From Nemorincola sp044225795 (GTDB taxonomy: Bacteria > Bacteroidota > Bacteroidia > Chitinophagales > Chitinophagaceae), in the NCBI GenBank assembly GCA_044225795.1, contig JBGAIF010000003.1, forward strand, positions 248,001 through 312,000: DNA of 64,000 bases, read 5' to 3'. The translations under genes and the position numbers were made by a program. Shown here piece after piece: positions 51,713 to 60,900 of the stretch (positions are counted from its first letter, which is position 1; every line of letters begins with the position of its first letter). The notes under the pieces were generated by a model. The model ran no database searches, was not told the DNA's origin, and was given only the letters and a program-made list of their open reading frames with translations.

Positions 51713-53152
51713 ATGAAAACAGTTAACAAACGAAAACCTGATCTACTGTACCTGCGTGTTGCAGAGACCATAGAGCAGCAGATCATGGATGAAGTGCTGA
51801 AAATAGGAGATAAGCTACCCTCAGTGAGACTGCTCAGCAAGGAGCAGGACATGAGTGTGAGTACCATATTGCAAGCCTATTATCACCTTGAGGGTAAAGG
51901 ACTTATAGAGTCGAGGCCACAGTCGGGATATTATGTGCGATTCAATCCTTCCCGCTTTCCCCGTAAGATAGAAAAGAGCAATCCGCAGCAGATCATCAAG
52001 ACAAAGAATGTGGAAGCCATTATTGCCGAAGTATATGACGATTTCTCGATGAACGGGACAGTGCGCTTCTCACTAAGTGTTCCGGCGCAGGAAATATTAC
52101 CTCTTGCCAGGTTGAACAAATCAATGATGCAGGCCTTGCGGGAGTTGCCGGGCAATGGCACCGCTTATGAGGACATACAGGGCAATGAATTGCTGCGCAG
52201 GCAGATCGCCCGCTGGTCCATGCATTGGGGCGGACATCTGCAGGCCGATGATATTGTCTCTACTGCCGGATGCATGAATGCCATATCTTATTGCCTGATG
52301 GCCATCACAAAACCAGGTGATACCATTGCTGTTGAGAGCCCTGTATATTTCGGGGTGCTGAGGTTTGCTAAGAGCATAGGCCTTAATGTATTGGAACTAC
52401 CCACAGACCCTGATACAGGTGTGGACCCGGATGATGTGAAGAAGGTGATACAAAAACATCCGATCAAGGCGTGTTTCTTTGTCACCAATTTCAGTAATCC
52501 TACAGGCTATTGTATGCCAGATGAGCAGAAAGAAGCGCTGGTGAAAATATTATCGAGGCATGGTGTGCCGCTGATAGAGGACGACCTGTATGGCGATGTG
52601 TATTTTGGCAAGAGCAGGCCGCGGTCGTGCAAGTCTTTTGATATGGAGGGCAATGTGCTGTGGTGCAGTTCCATATCCAAGACACTGGCACCGGGCTACA
52701 GGGTGGGATGGGTGGCTCCCGGTAAGTACCTGGAAAAGGTAAAGCGGCTGAAACTGTATCACAGTATCACCAATGCATCCGCACAGCAGGCGGCCATAGC
52801 CAACTTCCTGGCCACCGGCAGGTATGAGCATCACCTGAGGAAGCTGAGGCAGACCTTGCATGCCAACAGCCTGCTGTTTACCCGTGCCGTTGGGGAATAC
52901 TTTCCGGATAGCGTGAAGCTGACCAACCCAAAGGGCGGTTTCATATTGTGGGCAGAGCTCGATAAGAAGATAGATACTTATCAGCTATACCAGGAGGCCA
53001 TGCAGCATAAGATCAGCATAGCGCCGGGAACCATGTTCTCGCTGCAGGACAGGTACCAGAACTGTATGAGGCTGAGCTATGGCATGCAGTGGACCCCAGT
53101 TGTGGACAGGTCGCTGAAGCGGCTGGGCAATATTATCAAGACCATGATGTGA
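51713..53152 (+). CDS. MocR-type regulator (GntR DNA-binding plus aminotransferase domain)
   Basis: A 479-residue protein: a GntR winged helix (about residues 8-75, YLRVAETIEQQIMDEVLKIGDKLPSVRLLSKEQDMS) joined to a fold-type I aminotransferase-like domain (about 110-470). The PLP lysine is in SSISKTLAPGYRVGW, with FVTNFSNPTGYC and the conserved IEDDLYGDVYF. MocR proteins sense PLP or an amino-acid derivative and usually control the gene divergent to them. Here that is the EamA-ilvE-GNAT-DinB operon, with only about 100 bases between. Confidence 0.92.
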   Translation: MKTVNKRKPDLLYLRVAETIEQQIMDEVLKIGDKLPSVRLLSKEQDMSVSTILQAYYHLEGKGLIESRPQSGYYVRFNPSRFPRKIEKSNPQQIIKTKNVEAIIAEVYDDFSMNGTVRFSLSVPAQEILPLARLNKSMMQALRELPGNGTAYEDIQGNELLRRQIARWSMHWGGHLQADDIVSTAGCMNAISYCLMAITKPGDTIAVESPVYFGVLRFAKSIGLNVLELPTDPDTGVDPDDVKKVIQKHPIKACFFVTNFSNPTGYCMPDEQKEALVKILSRHGVPLIEDDLYGDVYFGKSRPRSCKSFDMEGNVLWCSSISKTLAPGYRVGWVAPGKYLEKVKRLKLYHSITNASAQQAAIANFLATGRYEHHLRKLRQTLHANSLLFTRAVGEYFPDSVKLTNPKGGFILWAELDKKIDTYQLYQEAMQHKISIAPGTMFSLQDRYQNCMRLSYGMQWTPVVDRSLKRLGNIIKTMM

Positions 53153-53301
53153 TGCCGTAAAACCGCAATATGCATAACGTGTGAATAAATAAATGGGGGT
53201 GGTTGACCCCAATCAGCAGATTTTATGGAAAAATATGGTAGATTGTGTCTAATTATTTTACATATATACCCGATTAACTAACTCTTAAAAAATTAAATAA
53301 C

Positions 53302-53508
53302 ATGGATACTTCAAAAATGATCAAAGCTTATTGCCTTAAAACAAAAGAAAAGAATGTTCCGATGCAGAACGCTGTTATCTCCAAGACCGCGAAGGGTGGC
53401 TATATGGCCAGTGGCGATGATGGTAAAGGAAACAAGATGGCCGCTATTATGAGCGAAGCCAAGGCGCTGCAGGCCATCAAGGATGGTGTAGCTAAGAAAG
53501 GATTTTAA
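53302..53508 (+). CDS. small conserved protein, DUF5679-like without zinc cysteines
   Basis: A 68-residue basic protein. The first 45 residues (MIKAYCLKTKEKNVPMQNAVISK, then GYMASGDDGKGNKM) follow the pattern of DUF5679 proteins (YCxKCKxK, M, GRPA, CPxCGxKM), but three of the four usual zinc cysteines are replaced. The C-terminal half is a helix with Ala and Lys. A promoter-length AT-rich region precedes it and a hairpin terminator follows, so it is a single-gene unit and probably real. The function is unknown. Confidence 0.7.
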   Translation: MDTSKMIKAYCLKTKEKNVPMQNAVISKTAKGGYMASGDDGKGNKMAAIMSEAKALQAIKDGVAKKGF

Positions 53509-53527
53509 GCAAAAACGATTTGATAGG

Positions 53528-53560
53528 TGCCTTGTTCCGCAAACGGAGCAAGGCATTTCT
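53528..53560 (+). terminator. terminator after the small DUF5679-like gene
   Basis: A 12-bp stem TGCCTTGTTCCG/CGGAGCAAGGCA (one wobble) with a CAAA loop is followed by TTTCTATT. Confidence 0.7.
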
Positions 53561-53593
53561 ATTATTGGTACCGGACAAGGTTTTCTACATTTC

Positions 53594-53603
53594 TTGTGGA
53601 TAA
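53594..53603. promoter_or_regulatory. DnaA-box-like site upstream of dnaE
   Basis: TTGTGGATAA is the reverse complement of TTATCCACAA, a perfect DnaA box by the E. coli consensus, 79 bases before the dnaE ATG. Only one copy is seen, so it may be chance. Confidence 0.3.
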
Positions 53604-53681
53604 CTTAACCTTTCGTCGTCCCCTTTATTTCGTTATTTTGTAAGACGCGAAAGAGCCTGTTTTGGGCAAGTGTGCCAGACA

Positions 53682-56600
53682 ATGAAATTCTCCCATTTAC
53701 ATAATCATACCCAGTTCTCCCTGCTCGACGGGGCATCGAATATTTCCAAGCTTTTTGAAAAGGCCCGGGCCGATGAAATGCCCGCTATGGCCATCACCGA
53801 TCACGGCAACATGTTCGGTGCATTTGAGTTTGTGGCAGAAGCATGGAAGAAAAAGAAAGTGGTCGGTAAAACACCAGAGGGAAAGGATATTGAAGAACCT
53901 GTGGTAAAGCCTGTGATCGGATGCGAGTTCTACCTCGTCGAGAACAGGCATAAGCGCCAGTTTTCGAAAGATGACAAGGATGTACGTTATCACCAGTTGC
54001 TGCTGGCAAAAGATGAGATAGGGTACAAGAACCTGGTCAAGCTGTGTTCGCTCGGTTATATGGAGGGCTTGTACAGCAAGTATCCGCGTATAGATAAAGA
54101 ACTGGTCAAGCAGTATCATGAAGGGCTTATTGCTACGTCATGCTGTCTTGCTGCAGAAGTTCCGCGTACCATTTTGCGCAAGGGTGAAGAAGAAGGAGAG
54201 CGGGTGTTCAAATGGTGGCTGGACCTCTTTGGCGACGACTACTATATAGAACTGCAACGCCACGACATCCCAGAGCAGAACAAAGTGAATGAGGTACTGC
54301 TCCGGCTGTCACAGAAATACAATGTGCCGGTTATTGCCAGCAATGATAGCCACTATGTGGACCAGGGCGATGCCAACGCGCATGATATCCTGTTGTGTAT
54401 CAATACCGGGTCGAAGCAAAGCGACCCCAAGTGGAAAGACCTTGGTGACGATGATGAGGTGCAGCCGAAGGGAGGCCGTTTTGCCTTTCCGAATGACAAG
54501 TTCTTCTTCAAGACCACGGAGCAGATGCTGGATACATTCAGCGATGTGCCGCATGCACTGGACAATACCAACCATATACTTGATAAGATAAAACCATTGA
54601 AGCTCGACAGGGACATACTCCTGCCTCACTTCAAGGTGCCGCCGGAGTTCAATGACGATCAGAATGCCTATCTCGAGCATATCACCTGGACAGGCGCCCG
54701 GGAGCGTTATAAAGATATCACACCCGAGGTAGAAGAACGTTTGAAGTTTGAGCTGTTCACCATCCGTACCATGGGATTTGCTGGCTACTTCCTTATCGTG
54801 AGCGACTTCATAAAGGCAGGCCGCGATATGGGGGTATTCATAGGCCCGGGCCGTGGTTCGGCCGCGGGTTCTGCTGTGGCCTATTGTATCGGCATCACCA
54901 ATATCGACCCTATCAAATACAACCTGCTGTTCGAAAGGTTCCTGAATCCCGACCGTAAGAGCATGCCTGATATTGACACCGATTTCGACGACGTGGGCAG
55001 GCAGAAGGTCATTGATTATGTGGTGCATAAATACGGAAAGAACCAGGTGGCACAGATCGTTACCTATGGCACTATGGCTGCAAAAAGCAGTATCAAGGAT
55101 GTGGCCAGGGCACTGGACCTGCCGCTGCCCGATAGTAACGCGCTCGCCAAGCTGGTGCCGGAAAAACCGGGTATATCACTCAAGCGGGTATTGCATGCCG
55201 ATATAAAAGGAGACGGCGGACTGGAAGACAAGGAAGGACTGGGCCCCGATGAAATGGAAGGAGTGAACAAGCTCCGCGAGATATATAAACAGGACTCGCT
55301 GCACGGCACGGTACTGCATGATGCAGAGAAACTGGAAGGCTCTGTGCGCAATACCGGTATACATGCGGCTGGTATCATCATCGCCCCGTCAGACCTTACC
55401 AACCTGCTGCCTGTATTTATGGTAAAGGATGTGGACTCACTCATTACCCAGTATGAGGGTAATGTGATAGAGAACGCGGGCGTTATCAAGATGGACTTCC
55501 TGGGGCTGAAGACACTTACCATTATCAAGGACGCGCTTACCCTTATAAAGAGAAACTACAACATTGAGATTGACATAGACAATATACCACTGGACGACGA
55601 GGAGACTTATGAGCTGTACCAGGCAGGTGAAACAAACGGAACATTCCAGTTTGAAAGTGCCGGTATGCAGAAGCACCTTGTGAACCTGAAACCCGACAAA
55701 TTTGACGATCTCATTGCCATGAACGCCCTTTACCGTCCTGGGCCAATGGAGTACATACCTAACTATGTAAAACGTAAACACGGGCAGGAGCCGATCACCT
55801 ACGATCTGCCTGAAATGGAAGAATACCTGGGTGATACTTATGGTATCACGGTTTACCAGGAACAGGTGATGTTGCTTTCCCAAAGCCTAGCTGGCTTCAC
55901 CAAGGGTGATGCCGATGTGCTGCGTAAGGCAATGGGTAAGAAGCAGAAGGCCGTACTTGATAAAATGAAGGGACAGTTTGTGGAAGGAGCCAAGGCGAAA
56001 GGCCACCCCGAAGACAAGCTGCAAAAGATATGGACCGACTGGGAGGCATTTGCGCAATACGCGTTCAACAAGTCGCACTCTACGTGTTATGCATTGGTAG
56101 CTTACCAGACTGCATATCTCAAGGCACACTACCCGGCAGAGTATATGGCCGCGGTACTTAATAACCAGGGCAACATTGATAAGATCAAGTTCTACATGGA
56201 GGAGTGCCAGCGTATGGGTTTACAGGTACTTGGCCCCGATGTCAACGAAAGCCTTAAGGGATTTGCAGTTGCCAAGGAAAATGTGATACGTTTCGGGCTG
56301 AATGCCATCAAGGGAGTGGGCGAGGCCGCCGTAGAAGATGTTATAGCAGAGCGTGAGGCAAACGGGCCGTATATTACGATATTCGACTTTATCAAGCGTG
56401 TGAATCAGCGCACCGTGAATAAGAAATCGATGGAAAGCCTTGTACTGGCAGGCGCTGTTGATTGCTTCTCACAGCAGATGCACCGCGCGCAGTATTTCTA
56501 CGCGCCACCTACCGATCCTATTACCGGGCTGGAAAGGCTGGTGAAGTTTGGCAACCAGTTTCAGGCAACTACTTCTATGGCCACCAATTCCCTTTTCGGA

Positions 56601-57299
56601 GAGGCGGTAATGCCGGAGATAAGACCACCGGCCATACCAGAGTGTGAGAAGTGGGGGTTGCCGGAGCTGCTGGACCGCGAGAAAGAAGTAGTAGGTATCT
56701 ATCTGAGTGCACATCCGCTTGATGGCTATAAGTTCGAAATGGATAACTACGGTATGATGCCCATCAATGAACTGGAAGGCAATAGGGGAAGGAATGTGCG
56801 TATCGCCGGCTTTATCACTGATGTGGGCCATATGACCACCAAGAAGGGCAGTAAGTTTGGCAAGATGACCATCAATGATTATTCAGGTCACCTGGAGATA
56901 TTGTTGTGGGAGAAAAACTATGTGGCTTATGGCAACTACCTCGTGAATGGCCAGAAACTGATGCTGCAGGGCGTGTATGATGAGCATAAGTTCCGGCCGG
57001 GCACCATGGAGTTCCAGATACAGAACATACTGTTGCTGGATGAGGTGAGAAAGCTGCTCACCAAGCGCATACACCTGGCACTATCTCTCGATAAGCTGAG
57101 CGAGTCATTTGTCGCATTCATGGAAGATAACATTAAGAAGAACCCAGGTACTACCGAGCTGATCATTTCTGTCAAAGATGAAGAAAATGATATGGGTGTA
57201 AGGCTTAAGTCGCAAGGCAGGAAGATACAGATCAATGACGACCTGGTACATTATCTGCAGGAGCACGAAGAAGTGCGGTATATGCTGGATAAGACCTGA
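53682..57299 (+). CDS. dnaE: DNA polymerase III alpha subunit
   Basis: A 1205-residue replicative polymerase. The PHP domain opens the protein (FSHLHNHTQFSLLDG, AITDHGNMFG). The palm aspartates are in PDIDTDFDD at about residue 430, in the segment GPGRGSAAGSAVAYC to FERFLNPDRKSMPDIDTDFDD. The finger and thumb (YRPGPMEYIPNYVKRKHG, YQEQVMLLSQSLAG), a helix-hairpin-helix (GLNAIKGVGEAAVEDVI) and an OB fold (VRIAGFITDVGHMTTKKGSKFG) follow. This is the DnaE1 type. The ATG at 53682 (MKFSHLHNHTQ) is the family start; a GTG 12 bases earlier is less likely. Confidence 0.97.
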   Translation: MKFSHLHNHTQFSLLDGASNISKLFEKARADEMPAMAITDHGNMFGAFEFVAEAWKKKKVVGKTPEGKDIEEPVVKPVIGCEFYLVENRHKRQFSKDDKDVRYHQLLLAKDEIGYKNLVKLCSLGYMEGLYSKYPRIDKELVKQYHEGLIATSCCLAAEVPRTILRKGEEEGERVFKWWLDLFGDDYYIELQRHDIPEQNKVNEVLLRLSQKYNVPVIASNDSHYVDQGDANAHDILLCINTGSKQSDPKWKDLGDDDEVQPKGGRFAFPNDKFFFKTTEQMLDTFSDVPHALDNTNHILDKIKPLKLDRDILLPHFKVPPEFNDDQNAYLEHITWTGARERYKDITPEVEERLKFELFTIRTMGFAGYFLIVSDFIKAGRDMGVFIGPGRGSAAGSAVAYCIGITNIDPIKYNLLFERFLNPDRKSMPDIDTDFDDVGRQKVIDYVVHKYGKNQVAQIVTYGTMAAKSSIKDVARALDLPLPDSNALAKLVPEKPGISLKRVLHADIKGDGGLEDKEGLGPDEMEGVNKLREIYKQDSLHGTVLHDAEKLEGSVRNTGIHAAGIIIAPSDLTNLLPVFMVKDVDSLITQYEGNVIENAGVIKMDFLGLKTLTIIKDALTLIKRNYNIEIDIDNIPLDDEETYELYQAGETNGTFQFESAGMQKHLVNLKPDKFDDLIAMNALYRPGPMEYIPNYVKRKHGQEPITYDLPEMEEYLGDTYGITVYQEQVMLLSQSLAGFTKGDADVLRKAMGKKQKAVLDKMKGQFVEGAKAKGHPEDKLQKIWTDWEAFAQYAFNKSHSTCYALVAYQTAYLKAHYPAEYMAAVLNNQGNIDKIKFYMEECQRMGLQVLGPDVNESLKGFAVAKENVIRFGLNAIKGVGEAAVEDVIAEREANGPYITIFDFIKRVNQRTVNKKSMESLVLAGAVDCFSQQMHRAQYFYAPPTDPITGLERLVKFGNQFQATTSMATNSLFGEAVMPEIRPPAIPECEKWGLPELLDREKEVVGIYLSAHPLDGYKFEMDNYGMMPINELEGNRGRNVRIAGFITDVGHMTTKKGSKFGKMTINDYSGHLEILLWEKNYVAYGNYLVNGQKLMLQGVYDEHKFRPGTMEFQIQNILLLDEVRKLLTKRIHLALSLDKLSESFVAFMEDNIKKNPGTTELIISVKDEENDMGVRLKSQGRKIQINDDLVHYLQEHEEVRYMLDKT

Positions 57300-57390
57300 G
57301 GTGCTATCGAAAGGTTAAATTTGTTAGGATTATGTGGATAGGTTATACAGATATATTGGCTTTCTATTTATCCGCCATGGTTTTATGAGT

Positions 57391-57398
57391 TAACTTTG
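57391..57398 (+). promoter_or_regulatory. -7 box of trxA
   Basis: TAACTTTG matches TAnnTTTG, 36 bases before the trxA ATG. Confidence 0.55.
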
Positions 57399-57433
57399 GT
57401 GTTCCATTTAAAAACAATCATAAAATAATAACA

Positions 57434-57757
57434 ATGGCAGCAGTATTCACAGATGCAAATTTCGAAACTGAAGTTCTTAAAGCTGACAAGCTTTCTGTAA
57501 TAGATTTCTGGGCCCCGTGGTGTGGTCCATGTCTCGCTCTCGGCCCTACTATCGACGCTCTTTCAAAAGAGTATGACGGGAAAGTAAATGTTGGAAAGGT
57601 GAACGTAGATGAGAACCCTAATCTTTCCATTAACTATGGCGTTACCAGCATACCATGTGTTCTGTTCATCAAGAACGGACAGGTTGTTGACAAGCAGGTA
57701 GGTGCTGCTCCCAAGGGAGTGTTTGACAAGAAGATACAGAAGATACTCGGTGTTTAA
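57434..57757 (+). CDS. trxA: thioredoxin
   Basis: A 107-residue cytoplasmic disulfide reductant with the active site WCGPC (Cys30, Cys33) in VIDFWAPWCGPC and the cis-proline loop GVTSIPCVLFI. The extra Cys beside the cis-proline (IPC) replaces the usual IPT, a variation seen in some family members. Length is standard, with no signal peptide. It has its own promoter and a terminator, so it is a single-gene unit. Confidence 0.96.
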   Translation: MAAVFTDANFETEVLKADKLSVIDFWAPWCGPCLALGPTIDALSKEYDGKVNVGKVNVDENPNLSINYGVTSIPCVLFIKNGQVVDKQVGAAPKGVFDKKIQKILGV

Positions 57758-57778
57758 AGCCGGTATTTGTTGATAATG

Positions 57779-57812
57779 AATAGCCCCCGCAATTCGCGGG
57801 GGCTATTGTTTT
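57779..57812 (+). terminator. terminator of trxA
   Basis: An 11-bp stem ATAGCCCCCGC/GCGGGGGCTAT with a five-base AATTC-type loop is followed by TGTTTTG. Confidence 0.85.
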
Positions 57813-57873
57813 GTATATTATTAGAATGTTGCCGACAACGTAAACTTTTCGCAAACGGTGATCGTATTAAAAT

Positions 57874-57904
57874 AACAAAGCCCCGCCGAAGGCGGGGCTT
57901 TGTT
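57874..57904 (-). terminator. terminator of the repeat adhesin gene
   Basis: A 14-bp stem AACAAAGCCCCGCC/GGCGGGGCTTTGTT with loop GAA lies 18 bases beyond the stop of the leftward 1755-residue gene. The strong, symmetric stem can also act as a back-up for trxA. Confidence 0.85.
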
Positions 57905-57921
57905 TGGAAACTACTCAGTTA

Positions 57922-60900
57922 TTATTGCTCAATAACGATGTGGAATACCTTCTGGCCTTCGTTGGTACGAACGTTCAGGAGATACATTCCATTGGCAATA
58001 GTATTGTTCAATTGTATTTGCTGGTCTATCTCACCATAGTGCGACATAACCTTATTCTCATATACTACTTGTCCCAGCATATTGGTCACCTGCAGGGTCA
58101 CTTCTTCGTCATCAGCGATGCCGAGTGCGCCCTTCACAGTAAAGAGGCCCTTACTTGGGTTTGGTAATACATGGATGTCACTGTTGAACGCCATTGGGTT
58201 CACGTCAGTTGTGCTAACATGCAGCACCAGCGCGTTAAACGATGGTAAGCCGCAATGTCCGCCCGGCCTAACGACACATCCTACGGAGTCCTTGTCTATA
58301 GGGTTTACAACTACGTAAGTATTGGCAGTAGCGCCAGGTATGATGTTACCATTCCTGAACCACTGGTACCTTGGATTAGGTCCTGCGTCTATCGCGCTGG
58401 CTGTCAGCGTATCGCGCTGGCCCTTGGCAATGTAAGAACCTGCACTTGCTACTATGCTTACTGCAGGAATATGAACTGCGTCTACGTTGATAGTGATCTC
58501 GTCAGATGCAACACCGGGATAGATGATACAATTTGCATTGCTGGTAAGCGTTACAACAACAACATCTCCGTTAGCAGGGATATAGCTGAATAACGGGCTG
58601 TTAGTGCCCATGTTCACACCATTTACACTCCACTGGTAGTGTGGAGTAGATCCGCCATTTACGATAGAAGTTGAGAATGTATCCATCTCGCCAAGGCAAA
58701 TAGAATCTGTCAGGTTACCGGAAATACTGATGCCGGCATGAACCATCGGGTTAACAATAACCACAGCGCTGTCCGTCATTTGTTGAGTACAGCCTGTTAT
58801 AGCGTCCATTGCCGTTACTTTATAAGTTCCCGCTATTGTCTGCAGGCCAAAGCTGATCGGTGAGCCGGAGCCTGATACCGGAGTGCCTACCAGGGCGCTT
58901 CCCCTGTACAGCAGGTAATCAATACCACCGTCTGAATTGTTTACGCCAACAGGAACGCCAGATGCATCAGCACAGAAACTGCCTCCGCCTGTTACACCAT
59001 GTGTATTTGGCAGCGGGTCGATGATCACAGCAGCGCCTACAGCCATTGTCTGTTCGCAGCTTGTAGTGTTATCTGTAGCTACTATTGAGTAACTGCCACT
59101 CAATGTCTGGTAACCAAAATCGAGTGCAGAACCGGAGCCGGCCATAGAAGAACCTACCGGAGTAGATCCGTGGAAAAGCTGGTAGCTGAAACCTGCGTCA
59201 GAATTATCGAGGCCTATATCAGACCCCATACCACCTGAGCAGTAGTGTCCGCCACCAACTACATTGTGAGTAGCCGGAGCAGGAAGCACTGTTACCTCAG
59301 CGGTAGTGATACAGGTAGTAGGCAACTGGAATGTAACCGTGGCTGTGCCTGCAGATACGCCGGTTACTACTCCTGATGTTATACCAACTGTTGCTATCGA
59401 AGAATTGCCGCTGTACCATGATCCCGGGTCAACGTTGCTGAGAGATGTGGTAACACCCTGGCATACTGTTGCAGTTCCGGTGATAGAAGAAGGCAATGGA
59501 TTAACAGTCAGCTCTCCGGTCATAGTACAACCTGCCGGAGTAGTGTATGTTATTGTACTGGTTCCTGCAACCACGCCGGAAGCAATACCTGTAGTAGCGC
59601 CGATAGTTGCTACCGAGAGGTCGTTGCTGCTCCATGTGCCGCCCGCAGATGTATCTGTAAGCACAGTAGTGAGACCTGCACACACACTCATGTTGCCGCC
59701 TATGTTTCCAACAATATGGATATTGAATGGTGCCGTAGTAGCGGTACAACCATTCAGGCCGGTCACAACGGCTGTATAGTTGCCGCCTGCAGGAGCTGTG
59801 ATAGTATCTGTAGTAGTACCTGCGTGGAATATCTGTACCCTGTTATTGTAGAAGTCAGAAACATACAGGTTGCCATATTGGTCAACAAAGGTATTTTCAG
59901 GGGTGTCAAACTCGTTAGCTCCCGAACCGGATGATCCGGTGCCTGCAACCGTTACGCCGTTTGTAGCACTTGTAGAACCCGCAGGGAACATCTGCACCCT
60001 GTTGTTGCTACGATCACTTACGAAGATGTTGCCGGTATTGTCAACAAATACACCTGATGGCAAGTTCAATTGGTTAGCAGCAGAGCCTGCGCCGTTACCA
60101 CCTGCAACTACTGTGCCGGATATGCTGCCGGGCGCGTGTTTCGTAATAGCGCTGTTTGCATAATCAGCTACATATATCGTGTCAGACGGATCAACATACA
60201 TACCAATGATATTGGCGTATCCTGAAGCTACAGTGGTGCCCGGTGTGCCGCTCACCGAACCCGCCGGATATTTTGTGATGGTACCGATGCCGTTATTCGC
60301 AACGAAGAGTTCTCCGTTTGCATTCATATGGATTGCTGCCGGGCCTGCAATTCCATTATCGGCAACAATGGTACCCACTGTTGTAGATGTAGAACCAGAC
60401 GGGAACATCAGAACATTATTGTTGAGATAGTTGGCTACATATACATCACCAGCGCCGTTTACATATACACCAACAGGGTAGAGGAGGCCATCTTCAGCCA
60501 CAACTATACCCGGAGTTGATGAAGTATAACCTGCAGGATATTTAAGTACCCTGTTACCATAGAAGTCACTCACATAAAGATCTCCTGAAGGTGTAACGTA
60601 CATTCCGAACGGTGTGATACCGTCGCTCAGGCCTATGCTTGTGCCATTTACATCCATAGCAGGGATGAAAGCAGAAGTTTTCAATGTTGAACTATTGTTC
60701 TGCCATACCACGTTAGAGAACGGTGTTCCGGATACAGTCAGTAAAGAACCGATACAAGTGTTTGTGCCGGAAATAGAAGCAACCGGAACCGCATTTACCG
60801 TTACATTGGCAGAGATCATACATCCTGTTGGCAATGTATATACAATAGTGGCCATGCCCGTAACAACGCCGGTGATCATACCGCTGGTTGGGTTAGCAGT

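Noticed and set aside
53192..53208. Hairpin GGGGT...ACCCC after the MocR gene
   Set aside because: A short stem with no T-run; it may help end the transcript but is too weak to list as a terminator.
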